Counted from the stretch's first letter, positions 1 to 11,583 are shown. The stretch: DNA of 64,000 nucleotides from Closterium sp. Naga37s-1 (GCA_947471745.1 CANJKZ010001028.1:1272501-1336500), one strand, 5' to 3'. The notes: generated from the sequence alone by a model not told the origin. Numbers and translations are program-made.

Positions 1-515
1 GACAGCTGCAACGTATTGCTGGGACGTAATTGGCTGCGGAAGCACAACCCCATCATCGACTGGACGACGGGATTGTGCAGTATCAGCAAGCACGAGGGTC
101 TACTTAAGTTGCCTGCATGGACACCTGACTACATCCAAGCCCCATGCGTCAAAGCTATCACTATAGCTCGCCACTTCAACCGAGGCGCGCAGATGTTCGC
201 CGTATGTTTGCACGAGTTGGTAGGCGACACCGTCGGAAAGGACATCAAGAAGTTGTACGGAGCTGTACCACCTGACTTAGCATAGCTTATTCGTCAGTAC
301 CCATACATTTTCCTCGACGATCTGCCACCTGGACTGCCACCCGAACGGCCCGAGGACCACAAAATCCAGCTGGAACCTGGCGCGCAGCCGACTGTTCGTA
401 CACAGTGGCGGTTGACCAAACCGGAACTCGAGGAACTGCGAACGCAAATTGTCACTCTGTTGGAGAAGGGGTTCATTTGACCCGGTACATCTCCCTTTGC
501 AGCGCCAATCCTATA
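1..515 (+). pseudogene. Outer Ty3/gypsy element G0, segment 1: end of protease region and start of RT
   Basis: This is a broken piece of a Ty3/gypsy polyprotein. The first frame reads a retropepsin C-terminal flank of the type LLGRNWLRKHNPIIDW, which matches the conserved gypsy pattern ILGxDWLxxHxPxIDW. It then runs into the linker before reverse transcriptase (PYIFLDDLPPGLPPERPEDH, then a KPELEELRTQ-type stretch). In-frame stops follow the PPDLA and EKGFI stretches, so it is not functional. The frame ends at SPFAAPIL, where copia composite A/B is inserted, and the same RT resumes after 11037. The 5' LTR and gag lie outside the window. Confidence 0.85.
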
Positions 516-619
516 TGTTAGAATGTGAACCGAATGAATGAACTAGGAAGCATGTGGGTACAAGTGGGAAACCAAAAAGTGTGGTACCCTATATGAACTA
601 CCCCACTACAGCCTAAACA
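516..619 (-). repeat. 3' LTR of copia composite A/B, with a short end deletion
   Basis: About 104 bp matching the 129-bp LTR at 10904-11032 but lacking about 25 bp at its element-sense start. The full LTR begins TGTCAAACTTATATATG, while this copy begins TGTTTAGGC directly after the polypurine tract (minus-strand CCTATGGGGGTG, 620-631). The deletion lies between two TGT repeats, so slippage is a likely cause. Confidence 0.85.
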
Positions 620-847
620 CACCCCCATAGGAAAAGTGGGGGAGAACGAGAGGTCACAAGACCAGTCAAGTAAGGCAAAGCAAGCTCAGGGTGGATCACA
701 AAGTCACCACGCAGTCTGAGCACAAGCAAATAGCCACAAGGCCAGTTCACATGTAGAGTTATATAAAGTAGAACAACAATACAGTGAACACAACCTAGCA
801 AGAGTAAGCATGCAGGTATATGTATATAGAGTACAGTACAAGAAGAG

Positions 848-3001
848 TCAAGAAGAAAGTAAGTGAGGCACAGTGGGTACAAGGCCTAACACAGTACCGA
901 AACGCTGATGATCACAAGGCTGAAGTGCCTTGGTGAAAACATCAGCAGTGTTGGCCTGAGAGGCCACGTAAGCAAGACGAAGCTGGCCACGCTGCTGCAA
1001 CTCTCGAGCAAGGAAGTAGCGCAGAGCAATGTGCTTCGTTCTGTGCTCCAGTCTGTGCTCCTGACACAAGGCCAGCATGGCCTTGTTGTCGACGTACAGA
1101 ACTGGAGGAGAACGAGGCGCCTCTCCCAAGTCGGTCAACAGGTAGGTGAGCCAACGAAGCTCCTGTGCAGCCATGGCCCCAGCGTAGATCTCAGCCTCAC
1201 AACTGGAGCTGAGAACAGAAGAAGAGCGGGTAGACCGCCAAGAGACAGAACCGGAACCAAGACTGAAGGTGTAACCCTGTGACGACCGCTGCGTAGCCAT
1301 GTCGTCAACCCAGGAGGCGTCAGCGTGACCAGTGAGGACAACTCGAGCCCGTCCTCCAAGCACGAGCCCCATGCCCGATGTACTGCACAAGTATCGCAAC
1401 ACCCTCTTTGCAGCATCCCAGTGCACCTTTCGGTGCCTGCCGGGAGCCACGTAGTGAGCCAGAAGGCTGAGAGGGTATGCGAGGTCAGGTCGTGTGCAAA
1501 TCATCAGGTACATGAGGCAGCCCACAAGCTCTGGATACGGGCCACTCGGCTCTACGGACTCGTCCGAAGGTGGAGCTGAGAGCGAGTGACTGGTAGGCAG
1601 AGGAGTGGACTGTGGCGAGGAGTACGTGAAGCCGAAGCGCTGAAGGACCTGCTGTACCATGTGTGACTGAGTCAAGGTAATGGTGCGCTCTGCTTCTTCC
1701 CGGGTGATCCGCAAGCCAAGATAGCTTGTCAGTTCACCCAGGTCTGTGCACGTGTGTCTCTTCTGCAGCTCGGACTTCACGTGGGCGAGTGCCTCAGTGT
1801 CAGCACTAGCAAAGACGAGGTCGTCTACGTACACGAGAACGTAGAAGGGCGGCAGAGTAGTGTCAGTGCGTAGAAACAGAGAAGGGTCAGCAGTGGAAGG
1901 AGCAAAACCAAGAGAAGCAAGAGTCGTCCTGCGTGTGTCGTGCCACTCACGGGGTGCCTGGAGGCTCCACTGGGTACCAGCAGGGAACGACCCAGTGAAG
2001 CCAGGTGGGCAGCGCAGCCAGATCTCCTCGTGGAGGCTGCCCTGTAGGAAGGCTGTGCTGAAGTCAAGCGAGTGGAACTCGTAGTCACGCTGAGCAGCAA
2101 CGTGCAGCAGTACCCAAAGAGTGGTCATCTTCGGGGTAGGGGAGAAGGTCTGAAAGAAGTCAACTCCCTGTCGCTGACTGAAGCCACGTGCAACGTAACG
2201 TACCTTGAAGGCAGGCGGAGAACCCGGCGGCCGCTTCACCCTGAAGATCCACATGCCACTGACGATGTTCGCCCCAGGTGGGGGAACCTCGTCTACGTAG
2301 GTGCCTGTGGACTTCCAGGAAGCCATCTCTGCGTCCATGGCTGCCTGCCACTGAGAGGAGTAGGGACCCTCTATCGCCTCTGCGTAAGAGCGCGGGGTCG
2401 GGATGTCTAGTGCATCCGGGTCTCCCTCAGGGGCACGCACCATGGACATGAGATGAGGTACAGAAGCAGCAAAGCACTCAAACTCCTCCTGTCTGTCCTC
2501 AAGAACGTCCGTGCCAAGAGCACACTCACCCCCGACGGACGGAGGACAGACAGACACAGACGCAGACTCAGCAACAAGACTAGTGGCGAAGTCGAGGCGA
2601 CAGGCTGCAGCAAAGTCAACTAGCTCAGCAACAAGAGCAGACGCAGCAGAGGACTCAAACAGAGGGTCAGTGACAGCTGTGGCCAGAAAGCGCGTGACAG
2701 TGGGACTAGCAGATCGAAGGGAGTCAGACTCCGGGTCCGGACCGTCAGGAAGAGAGGACGCAGGAGGAGAGGGCAGAGGGACACGCTGTGGAGCAGTAGA
2801 AGGACGCAGTGTCATAGAGTGAGTGCCTGGGACAGGAGGAGGACGCGGACGCGAAACACGACCAGCGCGAACAGTACGGACAGGCGACGCAGAACGAGAC
2901 GCAGGCGACACAGGACGAGACTCAGGCTCACGACCCTCCGTAAGACCTCTAGTCGCTCCAGAGTAAGGAGAAGGACCAGGCAGCGGAGAGGCCGGCTCCA
3001 A
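848..3001 (-). pseudogene. Copia A reverse transcriptase and RNase H (717-codon open frame)
   Basis: The 3' part of the copia A polyprotein. From the N-terminus it has a Pro/Ser-rich spacer, then the RT entry block (SSQWQAAMDAEMASWKSTGTY), MWIFRVKRPPGSPPAFK, LDFSTAFLQG, the catalytic YVDDLVF, then RNase H (GHADASWVDD, SSCEAEIYAGA, YVDNKAMLALCQEH, TADVFTKAL). Compared with copies D and E, an in-frame stretch of about eight residues (RRPVYGLR) is missing between GTQWSL and QAPREWHD, which removes a conserved RT block. The frame is open for 717 codons but is cut off from the upstream domains by frameshifts. It is therefore a good copia RT-RH that is probably inactive. Confidence 0.9.
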
Positions 3002-3879
3002 CTGCGACGTGGACTGGACAGGCGGTGGACTCAGGAAAGGAGGAGGAGGACCAGGAGAAGGTGGGGAGCCAAGAACCTGCTAAAGGAGCGGAACGTAGTA
3101 CGGCCGCGGCCGCGCAGCGCCTCCAGAAACAGCAGAGATAGAACCGGTACCCTCAGCCCCAGGGTCTCCAGTCCCAGCAGCACCTCCAGCAGCTCCAGCA
3201 CCAGCACCACCTCCAGCAGCTCCAGCACCAGCACCACCTCCAGCAGCGCCAGCACCTCCAGTAGCTCCAGTAGCACCTCCAGCCGCTCCAGCACCAGCAG
3301 CACCTCCAGCAGCTCCAGCACCAGCACCACCTCCAGCAGCGCCAGCACCTCCAGTAGCTCCAGTAGCACCTCCAGCACCTCCAGCCGCTCCAGCACCAGC
3401 AACACCTCCAGCAGCTCCAGCACCAGCAGCACCTCCAGCAGCTCCAGCACCAGCACCACCTCCAGCAGCGCCAGCATCTCCAGTAGCTCCAGTAGTACCT
3501 CCAGCAGCTCCAGCAGCTCCAGCACCAGCAGCACCTACAGCAGCGCCAGCACCTCCAGCAGCACCAGCACTAGCACTAGCAGCAACTCGACAGCGCCGAG
3601 AGTACCACTCACGAAGCCGCTGTGGAGAGAGGGGCTCCCGCCGCGACGGGACACCTAGAGCACCTCCAGACTCAGCACGCGCAGGCTCAGCACCCCCAGT
3701 CTCAGCACCCCCAGTCTCAGCAACCCCAGACTCAGCACCCTCAGTCTCAGCACCCCGAGACCCCGCACCCGCAGGGTCAGCACCCCTAGCAGCACCTGAG
3801 TCGACAGCTACCTCGACCGGCTCGGCAGGGTCTACCTGGGACACACCTGAGGGGGCAGGACCCTGGGGGGGGAGGGGGT
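3002..3879 (-). pseudogene. Copia A repetitive spacer between integrase and RT
   Basis: A low-complexity coding spacer with one open minus-strand frame at 3080-3844. The N-terminal half has GGAE-type repeats (AETGGAETGGAEPARAESGG). The C-terminal half is almost only Gly and Ala with some Thr (GAAGGAAGAG). Related spacers lie between integrase and RT in copies D, E and H, so it belongs to the element. Frameshifts near 3001-3080 and at the 13-G run near 3909 separate it from RT and integrase. The function of the spacer is unknown. Long plus-strand Ser/Arg/Thr frames here are shadows of the repeat. Confidence 0.75.
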
Positions 3880-6339
3880 CTACCGGGGGAGTACCTGGTG
3901 CGAGGAAGAGCGGCGGGGGGGGGGGGGAGAGGCAGTGCGGTAGGGAAAGAGACGGTAGTACGACACCGACTTGTCAAACGTGACGTCCTGAGAGGACATA
4001 ACACGACGCGAGGTGGGGTGGTAGAACTGCCACCCGGGTGCGTCAGGAGGGAAGCCAAGGAAGACACAGGGAACGGCACGGGAGGACAGCTTGTCCGCTG
4101 TAGTATCGCGGACAAAAGCTCGAGATCCCCAGACACGGAACGGGGACGCATCGCCAACCTTCCCCGTCCACCGCAGAGTAGGTGTGGTCTCCGGCAAGGA
4201 GACACGAGGCTGAAGGTTGATCTGATGCGCGGCGTACTGAACCGCGAACGGCCACGGAAAATGGGGAGCAGCCGCATGGATCATGGACGTACGAGCGACG
4301 TCCATGACCATGCCAATGCGGCGCTCAGCAATCCCATTTTGCTGCGGGGATGCCGGAAGCGTGAACGTCTGGCGGATGCCCTCCGAACGACAAAAGGCTC
4401 TCAGGAGGTCGGAGGAAAACTCCCCGCCTCTGTCCGAGTGCAGACGCATAACAGGAAGGTCTGAACCGAAACTCTCACTGAGCTGGCGACGAGCAACGCG
4501 GATCCAGTCGATCAACACCTCAGGGACCTCACCCTTGCTGCGCAAGGGGAAGACTGTGGTGTAACGCGAGTAGTCGTCAACGACCAGTAGGAAGTAGCGC
4601 TCGTGACCCTGTCCACGGACGCGGGCTGGGCCCCACACGTCCATGTGAAGAGTCTGCAGAGGAGCCTCAGTCGGAGGGAACAAGCAGGAGTGAGGGGCGG
4701 CGCGCTGCCGGCCCTCGACACAAGGAACACAGGTGGGGGCAGGCCCCGGAGGAAGGGGAGGGAGGGACCTGGGTAGACCCGAGACAAGGGCACGGGAGGC
4801 CATACCTCGAAGACGAGGCAGGGAGGGGTGACCAAGGCGGTGGTGCCAAAGGAGAGTCTCGTGTGCCAGAGGACGACACGAGCAGGGGGCAGACGCAGGA
4901 CTAGACCTGGACGCGGCAGCAAACACCTGACTGGACGCAGCTACCTGACCAGACGCAGAGGCCGGAGGAGGCGCAGTAGTCAGTGTGTACAGACTCGACC
5001 CTGGCCGACGAGTGAACGTGGCCAGGTGGCGGCCCGTCCGAGAGCAAGTGCAGTGGGTCACACGCTGACCTCCAGGGGTGAACTGGTCAACCCACGCGTC
5101 CTGGAGGTCAGCTCCACTCACCAAGTTCGTAGAGAACGAGGGGAGGTGGAGTCCCGACAACAAGCCCGACGAGGCCGCAGGACACGGTAGAACCGTGGAG
5201 GAGTGTGCAAGGACTGGGCCCCCTGAGGGGTCAGCAAGGGAGACCGCAACAGGCCGACTGAGCGGCGTGAGCGTGGTGCTGTCTCTAAAGAAAGAGCGCG
5301 AAGCACCAGAGTCAAGTGTGAAAGTGTGAAAGGACGCAGTAGGTGTAGTACCAGAGAGAGGAGACGTACCAACACCTGGAGCAGCAGACGCACTAGCACC
5401 TAGAGCAGCAGCCGCACAAGCACCTGGAGCAGCAGACGCACTAGCACCTAGAGCAGCAGCCACAGTGCCCGGGTCGGGCGGGACACGCAGGTAACAGTCA
5501 CCCTCAGTAATATCAGCAAGAGCATACATGGCAGCAAGGATAGCATCAAAGTCTAGATCAAAGATAGGCACATTCTGCAGAAGCAGATCATGCCAACGAG
5601 GGAGCTCAACTGCGTCAGGAAACTGGGCACGCCAAGTGTCAGTCAAGCGACCAAAGCAGCGCTGTGTAGTGTGTGGGAGCCCACACACCTCCCCACTACG
5701 AGTGCCGGTGCGAAGAACGTAAGTGCAGGGACCAGCACCCCCAGACCTCCCACGCCCAGCGTACGACTCACAAAGCTGCTGGGCCGACGGGGTCTCACGG
5801 GAGCGCGGCTGCTGCTGGCGCTGGCTACCACCAGAGCCTCCATGCTGCGCGGCTGCACCTCGACCAGCACCACCGCCGCCGCCACCTCCACCACCTCCAC
5901 CGCTGCCTCCACCACCTCCACTGCTGCCACTGAAGCCCCCACACCCGGTGCCACCCCCACCTCCACCACCACCCCCTCCTCCTCCTCCACCACCCCCCCC
6001 GCCGCCCCCTCCACCACCTCTGCTCCCCTTGCCCTTGCTGTTGCGGCGTCTCCCACTAGGGGCAGACGCAGCTCCAACCTCCTCAGTGCCAACGAGGTCG
6101 ACAGCAGCAGCAGAAGCAACAGAGGGGAGAAGAGGGACAGGGGAACACCCCTCAAATAAAGGGGTGCGACGGTCGCCACGAGAAGCACCTACAGCTAAGA
6201 TACTCTTCTCAGCTGCAGTAAGGCGCTCCTCTAGCAGGTCGACAGTCAGCTCGGTGGGGCAAAGGGAGAGGAAGTGATCCCTGACTGAGGAAAGTGAGTC
6301 AGGGAGGCGGGTGACTAGGTAGTAAAGGGTGATGTACAT
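3880..6339 (-). pseudogene. Copia A Gag C-terminus, protease, pre-integrase and integrase
   Basis: An 819-codon open frame. In order it has the end of the Gag retrotransposon domain (MYITLYYLVTRLPDSL), a Gly-rich low-complexity tract, the cysteine/histidine motif CTYVLRTGTRSGEVCGLPH, and the aspartic protease motif FTLDSGASRSFF. Next come the GAG-pre-integrase HHCC domain (WHHRLGHPSLPRL, CVPCVEG) and the DDE integrase with LHMDVWGPARV, RLHSDRGGEF and IAERRIG. The Gag N-terminus is in another frame because of an expanded G run near 6342-6352. The integrase triad D, D, E is complete. The missing upstream frame makes this copy defective unless the homopolymer length is a sequence error. Confidence 0.9.
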
Positions 6340-6814
6340 GGGGGGGGGGGGTTCTTGGCACAGAACTCAGTGGGAAGGGCAGCACGGTAGCGGGCGTCAC
6401 TCGTGCGAAGGTGAGCAACTAGGTCAGCGACTGTGGCAAAGGCGGCAAGGTCAGGGAAAAGGTACGGTAGCATGAGGCGGCTGAGGGCAGCAGTGGAAGG
6501 GGAGGAGTAGCGTGCAACAAAAAGCGTCGTACAAAGACTGAGCAGTCTTGTACTGGCCAAAGTGTGCGCGCTCAGCTGGCGGCAGGTGACTACGAACAGC
6601 AAGACGAGCAACAGCGTCACGAGTGGTCCACTGAGAGCAAACAGTACTATCAGCAGTGGCAGCAGGAGCAGTGGAAACACCGGAAGTGTGATCGAAAAGA
6701 GATACCCCCATCCCTAGAATCACACTGAAGAAAGAGCTGTAGATCGTCAACCCACACGTCAAAGCCAACTGCACGTCCCTCAGCATCAAATGTGAGAACG
6801 GTAGGACTAGCCAT
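6340..6814 (-). pseudogene. Copia A Gag N-terminus
   Basis: Begins with ATG at 6814 (minus) and reads MASPTVLTFDAEGRAVGFDVW, the same start seen in E (MATPSVLTFDAEGRPIKFEVW). The frame shifts after CDSRDG at a run of C (near 6704-6709). A second frame then carries the Gag core, and a third shift at the G run near 6345 leads to the downstream frame. This domain matches the retrotransposon Gag domain of copia elements and is expected to build the particle. The start codon and the first 36 residues are intact; the rest is broken. Confidence 0.8.
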
Positions 6815-6879
6815 AGTAGTAGTAGGAGCAGCAGCAGTGCAAAGCAGTGGTAGCAGCAGTAGCAGTAGAAGTAGTGCGA

Positions 6880-7709
6880 CTCGGATAAGCGGCGCGGCTA
6901 GGCAAGGCAGCGCGGCTCGGCAGGGCGGGCCGGCTCGGCAGCGCGGCTCGGCGGCGCGGCGCGGCTCGGCAGCGCGGCTCGGCGGTGCTCTTACCAGGGG
7001 CCGGGGCCGGGGCAGGGCCGGGGGAGGGCCGGGGCAGGGCCGCAACAGCTCCGGGGCAGGGCTGCGACAGGTCCGGAGGAGGGCCGGGGCAGGGCTGCAA
7101 CAGGTCCAGGGCAGGGCCGGGGCAGGGTTGCGACAGGTCCGGGGCAGGGCCGGGGCAGCGCCGGGGCAGGGTCGGGGCAGGGCCGGGGCAGGGCCGGGGC
7201 AGGGCCGGGACAGGGCCGGGGCAGAGCCGCGACAGGGCCGCAACAGGGCCGGGGTAGGGCCGCGACAGGGCTGGGACAGGGCCGCGAAAGGGTCGGGGCA
7301 GGGCTGCGACAGGCCGGAACAGGGCCGCGAAAGGGCCGGGGGAGGGCCGGGGCAGGGCCGAGGCCGGGCCGCGACGAGTGACGGGGCAGGGCTAGGGCAG
7401 CGCCGGGCGACGGGGCGACGGGCAGGGCCGGGCCGGGACGACAGGGCGACGGGCTGGGCCGGGCTGAGGCGACGGGGCGACGGGCCGGGCCGCGACGCGG
7501 CGGTTTTGGGCGACGGGGCAGGGCTGGGGCGGGGCCGCAAGGGGCCTCTAAGGGACGCGAAGGGGCCTCTACGGGCCGCAAAGGGCCTCAAAGGGCAGGC
7601 GCACGGGGCGCGGATAAGACAGACGCGACGCGCGCTTCGGGCAGGTAAGGAAAAAAAAAATAGTGGTGGGCCCTAAAAACAGTGTCACTAGGGAACCTGC
7701 TCTATACCA
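6880..7709 (-). repeat. GC-rich tandem-repeat leader of copia A
   Basis: Between the LTR/primer-binding site and the Gag start lies about 800 bp of almost pure G/C repeats, with units such as GGGCCGGGGCAG and GGCGACGGGC. In minus orientation this is the 5' leader. It encodes long Pro/Ala/Arg frames on both strands, which are artefacts of the repeat. The primer-binding site TGGTATAGAGCAGG (minus) lies next to the LTR. Similar leaders occur in B, D, E and H. Confidence 0.8.
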
Positions 7710-7841
7710 TGTGAGAATCACGAGGAATGAATGATGGAACTAGAAACGAGATGGGTACAAGTAGAAAACACAAAAGTGTTGTACCCTCTAAGGACTACCC
7801 CACTACAGCCTAAACAGACTATAGTAGATATAAGTTTGACA
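7710..7841 (-). repeat. 5' LTR of copia A
   Basis: A 132-bp LTR running TGTGAGAATC...AAGTTTGACA on the plus strand. It is homologous to 10904-11032 but with many substitutions. It sits inside the pre-integrase region of copia B, since sequence from 7842 continues B's coding region. Confidence 0.85.
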
Positions 7842-9963
7842 GGCAGGCCCTGGAGGAAGGGGAGGGAGGGACCGGGGGAGACCCGAGACAAGGGTACGGG
7901 AGGCCATACCTCGAAGACGAGGCAGAGAGGGGTGACCAAGGCGGTGGTGCCAAAGGAGAGTCTCGTGCGACAGAGGACGACACGAGCAGGGGGCAGACGC
8001 AGGACTAGACCTGGGCGAGGGGACTAGACCTGGGCGAGGCAGCAAAGACCTGACTAGACGCGGCTACCTGACCAGACGCAGAGACCGGAGGAGACGCAGT
8101 AGTCAGTGTGTACAGACTCGACCCTGGCCGACGGGTGAACGTGGCCAGGTGGCGGCCCGTCCGAGAGCAAGTGCAGTGGGTCACACGCTGACCTCCAGGG
8201 GCGAACAGGTCAACCATCGCGTCCTGGAGGTCAGCTCCACTCACCAGGTTCGTAGAGAACGAGGGGAGGTGGAGTCCCGACAGCAAGCCCGACGGGGCCG
8301 CAGGACATGGTAGAACCGTGGAGGAGTGCGCAAGGATGGGACCCCCAGAGGGGTCAGCCAGGGAGACTGCGACAGGCCGACTGAGCGGCGTGAGTGTGGT
8401 GCTGTCGCGAAAGAAAGAGCGCGAAGCACCAGAGTCAAGTGTGAAAGTGTGCAAGGCCTCAGTAGGTGCAGTACCAAAGAGAGCAGACTCACCAGCACCT
8501 GGAGCAGCAGACTCACCAGCACCTGGAGCAGCAGACGCACTAGCACCTAGAGCAGCAGCCTCAATGCTTGGGTCGGGCGGTACACTCAGGTAACAGTCAC
8601 CCTCAGCAGTATCAGTCAAAGCATACATGGCAGCAAGGATAGCATCAAAATCAAGATCAAAGATAGCCACATTCTGCCTAAGCAGATCATGCCAGCGAGG
8701 GAGCTCAACAGCGTCAGGAAACTGGGCGCGCCAGGCGTCAGTCAGACGACCGAAGCAGCGCTGCGCAGTGTGTGGCAGCCCACACGTCTCCCCACGACGA
8801 CCGCCAGTGCGAAGAACGTAAGTGCAGGGACCAGTACCACCAGACCTCCCACGCCCAGCGTACCACTCACGAAGCTGCTGGGCCGACGCGGTCTCATGGG
8901 AACGCAGCTGCTGCTGGCGCTGGCTACCACGAAAGCCTCCACGCTGCGCGGCTGCACCTCGACCAGCACCACCGCCGCCGCCACCTCCACCACTGCTGCC
9001 GCCACCTCCACCACCGCTTCCGCTGCCTCCACCACCTCCGCCGCTGCCTCCACCACCTCCACCGCCGCCACTGAAGCCCCCACTCCCGGCACCACCCCCA
9101 CCTCCACCGCCACCCCCTCCGCCTCCTCCACCGCCTCCGCCGCCGCCCCCGCTGTCCCCTCCACCACCCTTGTTCCCTTTGCCCTTGAAGTTGCGGCGCC
9201 TCCCACTAGGGGCAGACGCAGCTCCGACCTCCTCAGTGCCAACGAGGTCGACAGCAGCAGCAGCAGAAGCAACAGAGGGGAGAAGGGGGACAGGGGAACA
9301 CCCCTCAAAGAAAGGGGTGCGACGGTCGCCGCGAGAAGCACCTATAGCTAAGATACACTTCTCAGCTGCAGTAAGGCGCTCCTCTAGCAGATGGACAGTC
9401 AGCTCGGTGGGGCAAAGGGAGAGAAAGAGGTCTCTGACTGAAGAAAGGGAGTTAGGGAGGCGGGTGACTAGGTAGTAAAGGGTGATGTACATGGGTGGGG
9501 GATTCTTGGCACAGAACTCAGTGAGAAGGGCAGCGCGGTAGCGGGCGTCACTAGTGCGAAGGTGACCAACTAGGTCAGCGACTTTGGCAAAGGCAGCAAG
9601 GTCAGGAAAAAGGTACGGCAGCATGAGGCGGCTGAGGGCAGCAGTGGCAGGGGAGGAGTAGCGCGCAACTACAGCGTCGTACAAAGACTGAGCAGTCTTG
9701 TACTGGCCAAAATGCGCGCGCTCAGCAGGCGGCAGGTGACTACGAACAGCAAGACGAGCAACAGCGTCACGAGTGGTCCACTGCGAGCGAACCGTACTGT
9801 CAGCAGTGGCAGCAGGAGCAATAGAGACACCAGACGTGTGATCGAAAAGGGATACCCCATCCCTAGAGTCACACTGAAGAAAGAGCTGCAGGTCGTCAAC
9901 CCACACGTCAAACTCAACTGCACGCCCCTCAGCATCAAAGGTGAGAACAGTAGGGCTAGCTAT
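7842..9963 (-). pseudogene. Copia B Gag, protease and partial pre-integrase region
   Basis: A second related copia copy, truncated by A. A 633-codon open frame (8005-9906) covers Gag from WVDDLQLFLQCDSRDG through the Gly-rich tract, the motif CTYVLRTGGRRGETCGLPH, and the protease motif FTLDSGASRSFF. A 16-bp tandem duplication (actagacctgggcgag, about 8005-8038) causes a frameshift, after which the pre-integrase HHCC region (WHHRLGHPSLPRL) continues to the A insertion. The Gag start codon is lost: where A has ATG, B has ATA (9961-9963). Integrase, RT and RNase H of B are absent, so B is dead. Confidence 0.88.
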
Positions 9964-10039
9964 AGTGGCAGTAGCAGCAGTGGGAACAGTAGCAGCAGTG
10001 GCAGCAGAAGTAGCAGTAGCAGCAGGAGCAGTGCAGGGC

Positions 10040-10903
10040 AGTAGGGCGGCGCGGCTCGGCTGGGCGGCGCGGCTCGGCTAGGCGGCGTGGCTCGGCTGGG
10101 CGGCGCGGCTCGGGTAGGCGGCGCGGCTCAGCTCCTGGCGGCACGGTGCAACAGGGCGGCGCGGGTGCTTACCAGGGGCGGGTGTAGGCAGGGCCGCGAC
10201 TGGGGCGGCAGCAGGGCAAGGCTGCAGCAGGCGGCTGCAGGGCAGGGCCGCAACTGGCGGCGAAGGCAGGGCAGGGCCAGCGACGGGCGACGACAGGCAG
10301 GGCCGCAACGGGCCAGCGACGGGCCAGCGACGGGTGGCGACCGGCCAGCGACGACGGGCTGGCGATGGGCGGCAACCAGCTGGGACAGGCCGGCGACGGG
10401 TCGGGACTCGCCAGGACGGGCCAGTGGCGGCGGCGAAGGCAGGGCCGCGGGGCAGGGCCGCAGCAGGCGGCGAAAAGAGGCCGCGACGGGCGGCTTGGGG
10501 CCAGCGACGGGCGGCTAAGGGCCTCGACGGGCGGCGAAGGGCCGTGACGGGCTCACAGGCAGGGCCTCGACGGGCCTCTAAGGCAGGGCCGCGACGGGCG
10601 GCACTAGGGAAGGGCCGCGACGGGCCTCTAAGGCAGGGCCGCGACGGGCGGCATGAGAGTAGGGCCGCGACGGGCCTCTAAGACAGGGCCGCGACGGGCG
10701 GTACTAGGGTAGGGCTGCGACGGGCCTCTAAGGCAGGGGCCGCGACGGGCCTCTAAGGCAGGGCCGCGACGGGCGGCACGAGGGCAGGGCGCGCGACGGC
10801 GCAGGTGAAACAGGCGCGAGGCGCGCTTCGGGCAAGGCAGAAAAAAAATCGTGGTGGGCCTTAAAAAAAAACGTTCCCACTAGGGAACCTGCTCATAATA
10901 CCA
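10040..10903 (-). repeat. GC-rich tandem-repeat leader of copia B
   Basis: The leader holds several repeat types. One unit of about 33-36 bp, containing GGGCCTCTAAGGCAGGGCCG, recurs at about 10555-10780, with GCGGCTCGGCTGGGCG repeats near Gag. The element-sense primer-binding site TGGTATTATGAGCAGG follows the LTR. No gene is supported here; Arg/Gly and Pro/Ala frames on both strands are repeat artefacts. Confidence 0.75.
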
Positions 10904-11032
10904 TGTTAGAATGTGAACGGAATGAATGAACTAGGAAGCAGGTGGGTACAAGTGGGAAACCTAAAAGTGTTGTACCCTATATGAACTACCCCACTACAGC
11001 CTAAACAGACTATAGCATATATAAGTTTGACA
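10904..11032 (-). repeat. 5' LTR of copia B
   Basis: A 129-bp LTR, TGTTAGAATG...AAGTTTGACA, next to the outer target duplication CTATA. It aligns with the left LTR at 516-619 apart from a short terminal deletion there. Confidence 0.88.
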
Positions 11033-11583
11033 CTATACACACCAAAAAAAATGTGGCGGGCTTCGCATGTGCATCGACTATCGCGCGCTTAACCGGGTGA
11101 CCATCAAATCTTGCTATCCAATTCCACGCGCCAACGACCTTCTCAACCAACTTCGTCGGCGCTCTCTACTTTTCAAAAATCGACTTGCGTAGCGGTTACC
11201 ACCAGATTGGTGTCTTCGCCAACGATTCCGCATTTCGCACCCACTACGGAAGCTACGAGTTCAACGTGATGCCGTTCGGACTCACAAACGTGTCGTCAAC
11301 CTTTCTACTGACCATGAACAGGGTATTTTGGGATTGTCCCGACCGATGTGACATCGTCTATTTGGAAGATATCCTGATGTTTAGCAGGACACGTGAATAA
11401 CACCTCTGCGACCATGACGCAGTGTTTAAGCAGTTGCAGGAGAACCGCCTCATCACCAAAGGCTCTAAGTGTGAGTTCTATAAGCAGTAGTTGGAGATTC
11501 TGGGCCATGTCATCTCCCTCGACGGCGTTAAGATTGACTCGACGAATATCAAGACCGTTCAAGAGTGGAAGTCCCCAACTAAT
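11033..11583 (+). pseudogene. Outer gypsy G0, segment 2: reverse transcriptase
   Basis: Direct continuation of segment 1 after the A/B insertion. It reads [24 protein letters not shown], then [26 protein letters not shown] and the active site region IVYLEDILMFS. The family motif is Y-[IV]-D-D, so the first catalytic Asp is replaced by Glu (YLED). In-frame stops and at least one frameshift are present. It ends at VQEWKSPTN, where the TRIM-like element is inserted; RT resumes at 12434. It is clearly a dead chromovirus RT. Confidence 0.88.

Larger units (their letters stand above)
516..11032 (-). mobile_element. Composite Ty1/copia insertion A/B (three LTRs)
   Basis: A minus-strand copia insertion in G0 flanked by the 5-bp duplication CTATA (511-515 and 11033-11037). 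It contains three LTRs (516-619, 7710-7841, 10904-11032), one nearly full set of coding domains between the first two, and only a Gag to pre-integrase part between the last two. The simplest reading is that copia A inserted into the pre-integrase region of copia B. A's 3' LTR then recombined with B's 3' LTR and removed the left half of B. The outer duplication belongs to B. This history is inference; the three LTRs and the single outer TSD are seen directly. Confidence 0.85.

Noticed and set aside
2819-3658. Plus-strand Ser/Arg/Thr-rich frame (279 codons)
   Set aside because: Antisense shadow of the Gly/Ala spacer of copia A (minus strand), whose frame fits the element.
5723-6277. Plus-strand proline-rich frames resembling an extensin or cell-wall protein
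   Set aside because: Antisense of the Gly-rich Gag tract; the same occurs at 8822-9475 in copia B. No signal peptide or independent start is seen.
6792-7676. Long plus-strand Arg/Gly/Ala frame (294 codons)
   Set aside because: It runs through the GC-rich tandem leader of copia A. Frames are open on both strands because the repeat lacks stop codons.
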